From positions 46,963 to 110,962 of the forward strand of contig CAKUOV010000003.1 in the NCBI GenBank assembly GCA_934670115.1: 64,000 nucleotides of DNA, in the 5' to 3' direction. Within the stretch, counting starts at the first letter, position 1; every line of letters starts with the position of its first letter. Positions 44,785 to 53,536 of the stretch are shown here, piece by piece. Source of the stretch: an uncultured Eggerthellaceae bacterium. GTDB taxonomy: Bacteria > Actinomycetota > Coriobacteriia > Coriobacteriales > Eggerthellaceae. The notes beneath the pieces were generated by a model that did no database searches, was not told the DNA's origin, and saw only the letters and a program-made list of their open reading frames with translations. A program made the translations under genes and the position numbers.

Positions 44785-45891
44785 TTATCCCCTTTTCCGA
44801 CGAGCACGAAACGCGCTCATCGGCTCAAGGCGAACACCTTGCTTATTCGCGCTCACCGCTAAGTCACCCTGAATGTTTGTGACGTATCCGCTCATGGGTT
44901 TTCCCTGGTCATACGCTTGACAAACCGCTTGGACCGATGCTGTTTCCACGCGTTCGTCGAATCCGAGCATGTCTTGCAGCACGCGCATCACAACACGACG
45001 CTGCATCACGGGCGCCTCTTGCCCCAGCGAAGGGGACAAAACACAACCTGCATCGTATTCCGGGTCGCGCCCCGGCAGAGCGCTCAACCAGGCAACATGC
45101 TCTTCATACAGTGTATCAGCGCACTGGGACAGGTAGTCATCTTCATCTGCGATAAGATTCATTGTGCGGCACAAGGTAACGAGCAGCTTGGGGTTCTTCT
45201 CCACCGCGCGCGGCACGATTTCCTGACGCACATAGTTGCGGAAGTAGTCCAGGCACTCATTCGTTTCGTCTTCGCGCCACAAATTACCGCATTCATCAGC
45301 GCAAACGGACTGACCGCTATCGCAACGCACCATAAGATAATCGCGCAGATTCTGGCGGCTCTCATCAAGAAGAGGCCGGCAGATGCATCCGTTTCGGTAC
45401 GTCATGGAACGAAAGCCCCCGGGGCCTGTGCCCACAATGGAACGCATGTAGAACGTTTCCACGCGATCATCTTGCGTGTGCGCCGTGAAAACGCGGCCTT
45501 GCGACAAAGGCGCACCCACATGGGCGCACAAGCTCTGCAGCGCATCGGCGGCAAGCGCGTAGCGCTCACGGCGCGCGATGGCCTCCGTGTTGCCAGCTTC
45601 TTCCTGAACAAGTCGCGCGACGTCAACCTGCGCTGCGAACAGGGGAATTTCAAGCAGTTGCGCAAGGTTCGCCACGAATTCAGCATCGGCATCGGAGTTT
45701 TCGCCGCGCAGCATATGGTTCACGTGAAGCATGGCCAAAGGACCAATTGCCTGCTGTTTGCGCAGCTCATAGGCAATATAAGCAAGAGCAGTCGAATCCG
45801 ACCCGCCCGACACCATCAAAAGCACCGGCGTTTCGAGCGTAGCAAGGCCTCGCTGAGTTATGGTGTCTTTCACCTGGTCAATGATGTTCAC
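44785..45891 (-). CDS. tilS: tRNA(Ile)-lysidine synthase
   Basis: This 368-residue enzyme makes lysidine at C34 of the AUA-reading tRNA-Ile. It has the N-type ATP-pyrophosphatase loop LMVSGGSDSTAL, HVNHMLRGENSDADAEFV, TAHTQDDRVETF and RPLLDESRQNLRDYL. The C-terminal substrate domain appears shortened. The GTG at 45891 is preferred because AAGGA lies seven bases upstream. An ATG 33 bp earlier has only a poor site and would add a charged leader. Confidence 0.92.
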   Translation of the reverse strand: MNIIDQVKDTITQRGLATLETPVLLMVSGGSDSTALAYIAYELRKQQAIGPLAMLHVNHMLRGENSDADAEFVANLAQLLEIPLFAAQVDVARLVQEEAGNTEAIARRERYALAADALQSLCAHVGAPLSQGRVFTAHTQDDRVETFYMRSIVGTGPGGFRSMTYRNGCICRPLLDESRQNLRDYLMVRCDSGQSVCADECGNLWREDETNECLDYFRNYVRQEIVPRAVEKNPKLLVTLCRTMNLIADEDDYLSQCADTLYEEHVAWLSALPGRDPEYDAGCVLSPSLGQEAPVMQRRVVMRVLQDMLGFDERVETASVQAVCQAYDQGKPMSGYVTNIQGDLAVSANKQGVRLEPMSAFRARRKRG

Positions 45892-46448
45892 GCAGTCATC
45901 CTTCTCTTTCGTTTTCGCTTGCATCGCTCGCGATGACGGTGCGCCCCAGGTCACACGCCTGCGGTCTTGCCGCCGCGCTCCGGGTGGCCTCGCAACGCTG
46001 GACCCTTCGCTTCACGCCGCGCCCCGGGTGGCCTCACGATGCCGAGCCTCATCGAAACGCTTCGCCCCAGCCCGTCGCGCAACGCCGGACGCTTCGCTGT
46101 GCGCCCCGCGCTTTCGCGCCAGCACGTGGAACAAACCTCCGTCCCCTGTTCCAGGCGGCTCGTCGCACAGCACCGGACCCTTCGCCACACTGCACCACTA
46201 CGGCGCGAAATGTGCCCGATTTATGCCCAAAATGTGTCGCAATTGTGTCATAACGCTTGTTTGCGCGGTATTTTACCCGCTTGCAAAGTTTACGGCAGAA
46301 TGAGTGGCAGAATGTTTACAGTAGGGAAAAAACTAACTTGACGACGCCGCCGCACATCTGAACGCAACACATGCGAAACGCTGCACGCTCTTGCGCAAAC
46401 ACGGGACACCGCCGAGAGACGAAAAGCGAGCTTGAAATTAATCGAATC
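45892..46448. other. Intergenic region with short GC-rich imperfect repeats
   Basis: Two imperfect direct copies of CCGCGCYCCGGGTGGCCTC occur near 45971 and 46016, followed by related GC-rich sequence to about 46200. Overlapping open frames on both strands lack ribosome sites. From 46230 on the base composition falls and probably holds the MFS promoter. Confidence 0.4.
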
Positions 46449-47852
46449 ATGAAAAACCATTATGAACGCCTTATATGCCTCTGCTGTTTTTTGATCTTTT
46501 TCGTGAACGTGGGGCTTCCGAGTACGTCGTTTAACGTTTTCCAACCATATCTAGCTGCCGAGCCTGCCGTGGGAAACACTGGCGGCTCGCTTGTTTTAGC
46601 GGCACGCACGCTTGTTTCGTTCTCGTGCATGTTCTTCGTTGATCGCTACGTGAACGCCTTGGGCGCGCGCCGCGGAGCCGCTCTTGCAACGGTGTTCACG
46701 AGCGTGGGATTTTTCCTGTTTTCCCTGGCCAACACTATGACGGAATATTTCGCGGGCGCATTTTTTGCTGGCATTGGCTACGGACTGGGCGGCATGGTAG
46801 TGGTCACGCTTATCACGCGCCGCTGGTTTGCCACAGGCGTGGGAACCGCCGTGGGCATTGCAACCATGGGAAGCGGCCTGTCATCGCTTTTGCTTTCTCC
46901 TATTGTGGCACGCATTATCGAGAACATTTCGTTGAGCTGGGGTTTCAGGTTCGAAGCGCTGGTTGCCCTTGCGTTGGGCGCCGTGATTTTCGCACTGCTG
47001 CGCGACGATCCCGCCGAAATGGGACTTGCACCCTACCACAAGGAAGGAGCCGCTGGTGCCGCAAAAGCATCGGAGCATAACCCGCGAAAAGAGCCGCTGC
47101 CTAAGCCGGCCATGGCCATTCTGATTGTGGGATGCGCACTTCTGGGCGCTGTTGCCATCGATGCGTCAAACTACTTCTCCATTTTGCTTACGTCGGAAGG
47201 CATCAGCACGCTGAATGCTGCAACAATCATTGCGCTTATGGGTCTGGCGCTGACCGTTGGCAAGTTTGCCAGCGGTTTTCTGTTTGACCTTATCGGAACG
47301 ATTCGCGGCACCATCATCTTGTTCGCCGTTATGTTCGCAGGCCTTGTTTTTGCGTGCCTGAGCAGCCTGAATCCCGTTTTTCCGTTCTTGGCGGCCGTGC
47401 TTTTCGGTTCCGGCGTAACGCTGGGTTCAGTGGGTATTTCGCTGTGGTCCATTGAGCTTTCCACGCCCGATCGCTTGACGTCAACGGTGAAGAACCTGCA
47501 GATTGCCTACGTTATGGGCGGCTTTCTGTTTAGCATGGTGCCAGGACCGCTTATGGACCTGTGCCATTCATACGTGATTTCGTACGAGATCCTGACAGCT
47601 GCGGCTGCCGTGTGCGCTTTGATTGTTGTGGGCACGTACCTGCGCTACGCTCCGCGCTCGAAGGCACGCGAAGGCATGCGCGTTGGTGCAAGTGCGGGCG
47701 CAAAGACGCACGGGAACGCGCGTGTAGGCGAAGGCACGTACGCCACCACGCAGGCGCGCAGCGGCGTACGGAGCGGACGCGTTGATCAGAACGTATGCAC
47801 TTCTTCGGGAGCCGTGAAGCTGCAGAAGCGAGCGGTAGCGTCTTTCAGATAA
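46449..47852 (+). CDS. Major facilitator superfamily transporter
   Basis: This 467-residue protein has about 12 hydrophobic segments in two halves. Signature parts are the loop after helix 2 (DRYVNALGARRG) and the GIGYGLGGM helix. It resembles the monocarboxylate/oxalate-type MFS proteins of gut anaerobes. A C-terminal tail of about 65 residues is Ala/Gly/Arg-rich and hydrophilic, and its last 67 bp overlap the convergent PNPOx-like gene. The ATG at 46449 has a weak ribosome site; an in-frame ATG 78 bp upstream is possible but adds non-membrane residues. Confidence 0.87.
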   Translation: MKNHYERLICLCCFLIFFVNVGLPSTSFNVFQPYLAAEPAVGNTGGSLVLAARTLVSFSCMFFVDRYVNALGARRGAALATVFTSVGFFLFSLANTMTEYFAGAFFAGIGYGLGGMVVVTLITRRWFATGVGTAVGIATMGSGLSSLLLSPIVARIIENISLSWGFRFEALVALALGAVIFALLRDDPAEMGLAPYHKEGAAGAAKASEHNPRKEPLPKPAMAILIVGCALLGAVAIDASNYFSILLTSEGISTLNAATIIALMGLALTVGKFASGFLFDLIGTIRGTIILFAVMFAGLVFACLSSLNPVFPFLAAVLFGSGVTLGSVGISLWSIELSTPDRLTSTVKNLQIAYVMGGFLFSMVPGPLMDLCHSYVISYEILTAAAAVCALIVVGTYLRYAPRSKAREGMRVGASAGAKTHGNARVGEGTYATTQARSGVRSGRVDQNVCTSSGAVKLQKRAVASFR

Positions 47853-48184
47853 AACACCACGCAATTGCCGTCGCCCGGCGCATACATGGCGCGCAGGTTC
47901 GGATACTCGCTGAGCACGGCTTCGCTTGCTTCATCGCGATCGTCAATCACGGCCGTAGCATCGATGCGCAGCCATGCACCCGCCTCGGGGTCCCAGCCGC
48001 AAATGTTGATTTTGGGGTTCGCCTCGATTTGCTTGAACACGTTCTTCGAACGGCCTGTTTGAATGTAAAGCTTGTCTTCGAACTTGGCGATAGTTCCAAA
48101 CGGACGCGATTCGGGCTGATCGCCGTCGCACGTCGCCAAGAAATACGTAGGGTTCTTCTTCAAAAATTCCAGCACTTTATCCAT
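47786..48184 (-). CDS. Pyridoxamine 5'-phosphate oxidase-like flavin protein
   Basis: This 132-residue split-barrel protein begins MDKVLEFLKKNPTYFLAT and has DGDQPESRPFG, YIQTGRSKNVFKQIEANPKINICGW, typical of the small PNPOx-like group that binds FMN. Its function is not fixed (general flavin reductase or nitroreductase-like). The ATG at 48184 has AAAGGA upstream; an ATG 5 codons earlier is less well placed. It converges on and overlaps the MFS gene. Confidence 0.85.
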   Translation of the reverse strand: MDKVLEFLKKNPTYFLATCDGDQPESRPFGTIAKFEDKLYIQTGRSKNVFKQIEANPKINICGWDPEAGAWLRIDATAVIDDRDEASEAVLSEYPNLRAMYAPGDGNCVVFYLKDATARFCSFTAPEEVHTF

Positions 48185-48389
48185 GAGCGTTCCTTTCAAA
48201 AAGATGAACTACCATAAGTGCTTTTCATAGTAGCACGCTACGGAAAAGGCAGTATGGGAACGTTTGCAAATTGGCAGATACGTCAATCGGCTGATAACTT
48301 TGCGCGTCCCTTTTTCCCACGCCTCCCGCCGCACCCCCGCCGCGCCGGTACATCTGCGCGACTATATTCCATTCAAAAAAGCCCTGAAA

Positions 48390-48423
48390 TGTCGAAAGCC
48401 GCCTGGGACGGCGGCTTTCGACA
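48390..48423. repeat. Perfect 14-bp hairpin
   Basis: TGTCGAAAGCCGCC and its complement flank TGGGAC. No T-tract. Both flanking genes point away, so it does not terminate a known transcript. Confidence 0.75.
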
Positions 48424-48474
48424 AGACATAAAGTAAAGAGGAGAGAGAAGAAGGAAAGAGGGGGGTCTTTCCTC

Positions 48475-48521
48475 TTGACACATATAATATTCGTTTATTA
48501 TTTTTAGTCAAGAATAATTCT
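48475..48521 (+). promoter_or_regulatory. Possible orphan promoter
   Basis: TTGACA at 48475-48480 followed by AT-rich DNA (TATTAT at 48496, spacing 15). No gene follows; the transcript would run into the family 1 and 2 repeats. A TTTTTAGTCAAGAAT resembling family 2 arms lies at 48500-48515. Confidence 0.35.
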
Positions 48522-48721
48522 CGGAAATGTATAGCTTTTTCCAGCAAAAACCGTTCAATGTTGAATTACTACCAGTTAACCCCGAATCGACTCACTTCTC
48601 CCAGCAGCCATCGAATCGCGTGGAGGGTGTCCAGCTTCAACGTGATGCCTGGACGATTCCCCCAGCAAACATCGAATCGAGGGCAACTTGTCAGAAAACG
48701 GGCGTAAAAACGCTCAGATTA

Positions 48722-48860
48722 ACGGTACGGGGCATATCTCAGACGCAGATAAGGCATCTTGAGACACTTCGATCCCATCACACTCAGCAAAAGCCCAGGT
48801 CGCAAGGATCCTTTGACGACTTCAAGCACATCGAGCCCCTTTCCACCTGCCCCGTACCGT
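48722..48860. repeat. Inverted-repeat element, family 1 copy 2
   Basis: ACGGTACGGGG (48722-48732) and CCCCGTACCGT (48850-48860) enclose a 139-bp core. The internal GCGACCTGGG lies on the minus strand (48803-48794), 57 bp from the right core end, the same offset as in copy 1 at 2448-2626. Flanking DNA to the right again reads CGATTTTTTCGACAAG. Confidence 0.75.
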
Positions 48861-49025
48861 CGATTTGTGCGTTTTAGAGCGATTTTTTCGACAAGGTGGA
48901 CTTGGAATGCCTTGAGGGAACGGGAGAGCACCTTTGCAAACTGTGCAACCCCTCAAAAGCGACAGAAGAGACGCGGCACGCGAATCGCACCACCCCGTCA
49001 AACTTCTAGACAAAAATTCAGGAAG

Positions 49026-49215
49026 AAACTCTCAAGAATCGTCGATTTTTAGTCAAGCCGAAGGCAATTTCGTACGAAAAACCAGTCACTTCTCATCCTT
49101 CACAAACCACGACCTGGGAAAATGCAAATGGCGCACCCGGAATGTCTCAATCCGAGTGCGCCATTTGACTAAAAATCGAAAGAAATTGAGAGTTTATACC
49201 GATTTTTTCTTCTAA
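49026..49215. repeat. MITE-like element, family 2 copy A (complete)
   Basis: Imperfect terminal inverted repeats of about 30 bp at 49026-49055 and 49166-49195 share AAACTCTCAA and CGATTTTTAGTCA. The interior carries a strong hairpin (GGCGCAC with GTGCGCC and CGGA with TCCG, 49130-49162). The right end continues into a T-run (GATTTTTTCTTCTAAG). It lies just downstream of the dockerin gene. Confidence 0.8.
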
Positions 49216-49235
49216 GCCCGGTACCCTACGATACC

Positions 49236-50060
49236 CTACCCACGCAGGGCTATGTATTGAATAGCAAACGAATCGTTCGCGTCAATTTTCCCGTCGCCCG
49301 TAACGTCTGCACGCTGGCAAAGGTCTGCATACTCTGGAGCGCTTTCGCCAATAGCGCGCATGGCAATGTCGTAAGCAATCTGCGCGTCAACGGCATTCAC
49401 CACGCCGTTACCATTGACGTCTCCCACTGGATATGGCGAAGACGAAGGGCACGTAAACGAAACCGGCTCGGACTCCGTAGACGCATTCGGATCATCGCTG
49501 GAAAGAGCGTCGTTCACCGCCGCAACAATCACCGTGTAACGCTTGCCGGGAATCAAAAGCCAGTCGGTGGTAAGGCGCTTCTCCAAGATCGGAATAAATG
49601 CTTGCGTATAAATAGGCGACAAGTCTCCGCTCTTATCGCCGCGATACAAGTACAGCGTGTAGGTACGCTGATCTTTGCTGGGATCCGAGCTAATAAGCGG
49701 CGATTCCGTCCATGAGATCGTAACGCTTCCATCGCTGTTGGGAACGTAGCGAACAACGGGAGCTTTGGGCTTTTGCGAACGTCCGAAAACATCGTAGAAA
49801 GCCTGCGAAGGGACCGGCGCGCTCAACGCGGAACCCGCGGCAGAATCAGCGGACACAGCTAGCGAGGAAAACTGCATGCTCGACGAAGAATCAGCAGCGG
49901 CATAAGCGGGTGAAGTCAACGACCCCGCGCCCAGTAGCAGACAAACGGCAGCAAAGACACCAGCCACGCAAAACGTGACCTTCCGATGGCCCAGCCGGCA
50001 TTTCTGCTGGTAAACCACACGAGATGACTTCTGACCGAACGATTTACGAGTAGTAAGCAT
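49236..50060 (-). CDS. Secreted dockerin-type protein with Fn3-like domain
   Basis: This 274-residue protein has a positively charged start, a hydrophobic segment (about 28-48) and an AYAA cleavage-like site, so it is probably exported. Residues about 100-200 resemble a fibronectin type III domain (SVTISWTES to TVIVAAVND). The C terminus has two dockerin-type calcium repeats, DVNGNGVVNAVD and DVTGDGKIDAND. Such a pair usually binds a cohesin or stabilises a cell-surface protein. No cohesin or catalytic domain is in the window. It lies between family 2 repeat copies A and B. The ATG follows AAGGA. Confidence 0.85.
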   Translation of the reverse strand: MLTTRKSFGQKSSRVVYQQKCRLGHRKVTFCVAGVFAAVCLLLGAGSLTSPAYAAADSSSSMQFSSLAVSADSAAGSALSAPVPSQAFYDVFGRSQKPKAPVVRYVPNSDGSVTISWTESPLISSDPSKDQRTYTLYLYRGDKSGDLSPIYTQAFIPILEKRLTTDWLLIPGKRYTVIVAAVNDALSSDDPNASTESEPVSFTCPSSSPYPVGDVNGNGVVNAVDAQIAYDIAMRAIGESAPEYADLCQRADVTGDGKIDANDSFAIQYIALRG

Positions 50061-50158
50061 GGTTGTTATCCTTCTGCGCTCTATTGACTGCGGATTGTTT
50101 ACGTAGGAACAGTTTCGGAAGTATACGCATTTTCAAGCGGGATAACCCTTACGATGCG
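50061..50158. other. Upstream region of the dockerin gene
   Basis: About 100 bp with the likely promoter on the minus strand; no convincing boxes are seen. Confidence 0.3.
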
Positions 50159-50200
50159 AAAAAAAATGGCACACCCGGAATGTCTCAATCCGAGCGCGCC
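50159..50200 (-). terminator. Terminator of the NCS1 permease operon, formed by family 2 hairpin
   Basis: On the minus strand the family 2 hairpin (GGCGCGC to GTGTGCC with CGGA/TCCG) is followed by ATTTTTTTTC. It lies about 225 bp after the permease stop. Confidence 0.65.
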
Positions 50201-50252
50201 ATTTGACTAAAAATCGAAAGAAATTGAGAGTTGCGTCGATTTTTTCTTCTAA
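50166..50252. repeat. MITE-like element, family 2 copy B (right half only)
   Basis: 87 bp with only a few differences from 49128-49215, in the same orientation. The left half is missing. Together with copy A it brackets the dockerin gene as direct repeats. Confidence 0.85.
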
Positions 50253-50424
50253 GTGCCAACGAATCAGCACAAATCAATAGTCCCTTGGTTTAACAGCCAA
50301 CCATTCCTTGAACCCTTGCCAAGCCAAAGCACGATTTCAAAACCAGAGCCACTCCAACGTCAGGAACCAAAAACAAAAGCCACGCTAGAAACGCAGGAAG
50401 TTGCAGCGCATAAAAAGAAAACCG
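50253..50424. other. Intergenic DNA downstream of the NCS1 permease
   Basis: No gene or repeat recognised. Confidence 0.4.
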
Positions 50425-51891
50425 CTACTTTCCCCAGCGCTCCTGGCGAGCCAGCGCTGCGGCAGCAAGCTCTGGATCGGCAAGTTCCGCATCTCGCATG
50501 GCGGTATCCTTCGCCAGAGCCTGCTTCTTGAATAGCAGGCTGAGCAGGATATACATTCCCATGGTCAGGGGAGCCACCACTAGAACGGGCACGCTTACGA
50601 TGCCGTTGAAGTACACGAAGCACCCCACAACCGCAGAAATCGCGATCGTGACTATGCCGCGCCAGTTCACCGCGGGGATGTATTTCAGGGAAACGATGCC
50701 TTTCGAGCCGATATGCATGCGCCCGCGCACGATATAGTAGTCGGTGATTAACAGGAATCCCCAGCTCATCGTCAAAATCGAACCCATCGACATGAAGGAA
50801 TTCACCTTATCCAAAATATTGCCGAAGATAAAGATCAAGCCGATGGCGTTTGTCAGGACAACGGCCACGGGCCATTTCAGCGTAATGCCGAACAGGCTGT
50901 TGAACAGGTTGGACATGGCATTCGACGAGCTGATGGAGTTCGATGTTTCCACCTTGAGCTGCGACAGGCAGATGATGATCATGCCCGCCATGCCAAGAGA
51001 CAACACAAATGTGATACCGGGGTTAGTAATGGCCGCGCGCGATGCGGAGGCGGGATCGAGCCCCTGTGCCAGGAAGTACTGGTAGGACACATCGTATCCG
51101 TAGTAGGCCAAAATCGCGCCGAACACGTACGTCAACACCGCGAAAAGGCTGCCCACAACGGCAATAACGTTTATGTCGCCCTCCTTCTTCACAAAGCGCG
51201 TGAAATCAGACGAGAAAAGCGCCATGAGACCCGATGTCATAATGGAGTAGTTGACGGCATAGGCGAAGCCATCGAGCGCAGAGGTCTCGGGCACCATAAC
51301 ACCGTGAGTCAGCGCATCCGCCAGATGGCCGTCCATGGCGACCTGCACCGTCACAATAGCAAGCGCCGCGAACAGAAGGCCAACGAACAGCGTGTTGAAG
51401 CGCGCGATGAACTTCATACCAAAAAGGGCCATGAGCACCCAACACGCGGAGATGGCGATGAACAGCAGGTGCTTTTGCAGCTCGCCCTCCCAACCAAAAA
51501 AGTAGATGATAGCGTTGCCCAGCTGCACCGTGCCGATAGCAAGCGTGCCTACCAAAAGAAAAATCCAGATGCAAGAATCAAGCGCCGAGCCCTTCGTGCC
51601 GAACACGTACAGGCGCGAGGTCACGTTGCTGGGCAGACCCTCGCGAAACGAAATGCGCCCGATGAGCGAAGTCAGAACGACGCTGAGCACGAACATGATG
51701 GCCGCGGCGCCCAAACCGGCATAGCAGCCAGCGTAGAAAGCCACAATGCCGCCACCCATGAGCTTCGTCAGGCTGGAGACGACGCCCGATAGGATGGAGG
51801 CGATTCCGCCCCACCCAAGCTTCTTCTCTTCGGGCACCTTTTCGAACAGGGAGACCTGTTCGGTCAAGCTGCCCTTCTGTTCCTCCGACAT
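50425..51891 (-). CDS. NCS1-family permease (cytosine/purine/allantoin type)
   Basis: This 488-residue membrane protein has about 12 hydrophobic segments and the NCS1 layout: GIASILSGVVSSLTKLMGGGIVAFYAG early, NYSIMTSGLMALFSSDFTRFVKK in the middle (substrate region), and SWGFLLITDYYIVR late. NCS1 proteins import nucleobases, allantoin, hydantoins or related ring compounds with H+ or Na+. Being next to a molybdopterin enzyme fits uptake of that enzyme's ring-shaped substrate, but the substrate is not known. The ATG has GGGGAGAG upstream. It follows the GntP-like gene by about 95 bp. Confidence 0.85.
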   Translation of the reverse strand: MSEEQKGSLTEQVSLFEKVPEEKKLGWGGIASILSGVVSSLTKLMGGGIVAFYAGCYAGLGAAAIMFVLSVVLTSLIGRISFREGLPSNVTSRLYVFGTKGSALDSCIWIFLLVGTLAIGTVQLGNAIIYFFGWEGELQKHLLFIAISACWVLMALFGMKFIARFNTLFVGLLFAALAIVTVQVAMDGHLADALTHGVMVPETSALDGFAYAVNYSIMTSGLMALFSSDFTRFVKKEGDINVIAVVGSLFAVLTYVFGAILAYYGYDVSYQYFLAQGLDPASASRAAITNPGITFVLSLGMAGMIIICLSQLKVETSNSISSSNAMSNLFNSLFGITLKWPVAVVLTNAIGLIFIFGNILDKVNSFMSMGSILTMSWGFLLITDYYIVRGRMHIGSKGIVSLKYIPAVNWRGIVTIAISAVVGCFVYFNGIVSVPVLVVAPLTMGMYILLSLLFKKQALAKDTAMRDAELADPELAAAALARQERWGK

Positions 51892-51986
51892 GGTAAAACT
51901 CTCCCCTTTTGATCAAAACGAAACAGCAATCCGCTATGGAAAGGGCCTCGCGCCGCCGCACGAGGCCCTTCGCTAAAAACCAAGGT

Positions 51987-53318
51987 TTAGGCGATTCCGA
52001 TATTCGCCAGGACGATCATGACAATCAAAGAGCACAAGCCTGCGCCAATGGAGATAGCGGCAATGTGCTTGTAAGAGTTGCCGTGGTTCAGACCCATGGC
52101 GGCCATCATGCCGAACATAGCGCCGGAGTTCGGCAGCGCGCCGCCGATAGTCGCGGAGGTCGCGATGATCTTGGCCAACGCCGCGGGATCAACGCCCGTA
52201 GCCAGATACGGATCCAAGAAGTTGCCAGCGATAATGCCAACAGCACCCGAGCCAGAACCCATGATGCCGCCCAGAGCAGCAGCCATCGTAGCGGCGGAAA
52301 CATACGTGCCACCAGGCATGTTGAAGATTGCCTCGTAGATAACGGTGAAGCCAACGGAGGCAGCTGCAACCGTACCAACGCCAACGGCGGCAGAGGTGAA
52401 CACTGCGGGACCCAGTGCATTCACAGCGCCCTTACCCAGCGTGTCGCGCACGGAGGGCAGATACTTGAAGAAGCAAGCGATGCACAGCACAACAGATACG
52501 ACCATGCCGATGTACACGACGTTCTTCACGCCGAACTGGGAGCCGATGATGATGATTGCAATCAGGGCGATAAGCGGCAGCAAGGAAAGACCCAGAGAAG
52601 GAATCTTCTTGTCCTCTTCGACTGCGGCTTCAACATTGTCCTCGCCACCGGTGGGCAGGTAGCCTTCACCCTTGGCCTCGCAGCGCTTCAGGGCGAACTT
52701 CATGTAGCAGCAGGAAACGACGATCGCAATGATGGAGCCCACGATGCCCAGAATGGGAGCAGCCGTCATGGAAACGCCGCAGCCGTTAGCGGCATTGATC
52801 CATGCAACAGCGGGAACGCCCGGAATCATGGCCATGGTAAAGGAGCAGGCACCCAGCGACCATGCAGCGCAGAACAGATGCCACGGCGTGTTAGATTCCT
52901 TGAACAGCGGACGCGCCAACGGAATAAGCGCGAACATAGCAACGAACATGGAGACGCCCGCGTAGGTCAGAATGGCACCCACCAGGGCAATGCCCAGAAG
53001 GATGAAGAAGGGACCCTTCTTACCCAGCGAGCCCATGATCGCATTCGCGATGGACTTTGCAGCACCGGACTTATCCATGAACTCGCCGATGATAGCGCCG
53101 CCCATGAACACCAGCAAGTTCTTCTGAACGAAGCCGGCCATGCCCGTAACATACGATTTGTCGCCGCCGACCATCGCGGATGCAAGATCCATGCCATTGG
53201 TCAGTGCGATGATTGCAGCCGTGATAAGGGAGGTGATCAGAACATTCCAACCCTTCATGGATGCAATGACGAAAATAACGAGACCGACAACAATGCCGAT
53301 AACGCCTATAACTTCCAT
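51987..53318 (-). CDS. GntP-like permease
   Basis: This 443-residue membrane protein has about 12 hydrophobic segments and resembles the GntP/ion-transporter superfamily carriers for gluconate and other hydroxy- or carboxylic acids. Helix-loop motifs such as AGFVQKNLLVFMGGAIIGEFM and GALPNSGAMFGMMAAMGL support this. The true start is the ATG at 53318; a TTG just before it is not needed, and AAGGGG is well placed. It lies between the Mo-enzyme genes and the NCS1 gene on the same strand and is probably co-transcribed. The substrate is unknown. Confidence 0.78.
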   Translation of the reverse strand: MEVIGVIGIVVGLVIFVIASMKGWNVLITSLITAAIIALTNGMDLASAMVGGDKSYVTGMAGFVQKNLLVFMGGAIIGEFMDKSGAAKSIANAIMGSLGKKGPFFILLGIALVGAILTYAGVSMFVAMFALIPLARPLFKESNTPWHLFCAAWSLGACSFTMAMIPGVPAVAWINAANGCGVSMTAAPILGIVGSIIAIVVSCCYMKFALKRCEAKGEGYLPTGGEDNVEAAVEEDKKIPSLGLSLLPLIALIAIIIIGSQFGVKNVVYIGMVVSVVLCIACFFKYLPSVRDTLGKGAVNALGPAVFTSAAVGVGTVAAASVGFTVIYEAIFNMPGGTYVSAATMAAALGGIMGSGSGAVGIIAGNFLDPYLATGVDPAALAKIIATSATIGGALPNSGAMFGMMAAMGLNHGNSYKHIAAISIGAGLCSLIVMIVLANIGIA

Positions 53319-53471
53319 CAAATTCCCCTTTCAAAGGTAAACCCGATAAGGCAACCCGGACCCCCAGAAATCGCGTTCGCGATTATACCTGGAGCGCAGA
53401 CGCCTTATCCTCTATTTTTATCTCCCTTCCGAAACGTGCAGAATCTCGCATGCTTTGGAAGGGAATCCCCA

Positions 53472-53497
53472 GGGAGCCAACCGGCGGGAAGGCTCCC
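53472..53497. other. Hairpin between the FeS subunit and GntP-like genes
   Basis: GGGAGCC and GGCTCCC form a 7-bp stem with a 12-nt loop and no T-tract. It may mark processing or weak termination within the operon. Confidence 0.45.
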
Positions 53498-53536
53498 CTT
53501 GAGAACAAGAACAAAGCTCGCAAACGGCAAGCGCGA

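Noticed and set aside
45933..46341. Overlapping open frames in the GC-rich gap before the MFS gene
   Set aside because: Several frames on both strands are open at once because of high GC; none has a ribosome site or coherent protein pattern.
48540..48700. Possible CRISPR or tandem repeat in the repeat-rich gap
   Set aside because: CCCAGCARMCATCGAATCG occurs only twice and imperfectly; there is no regular repeat-spacer order and no cas genes.
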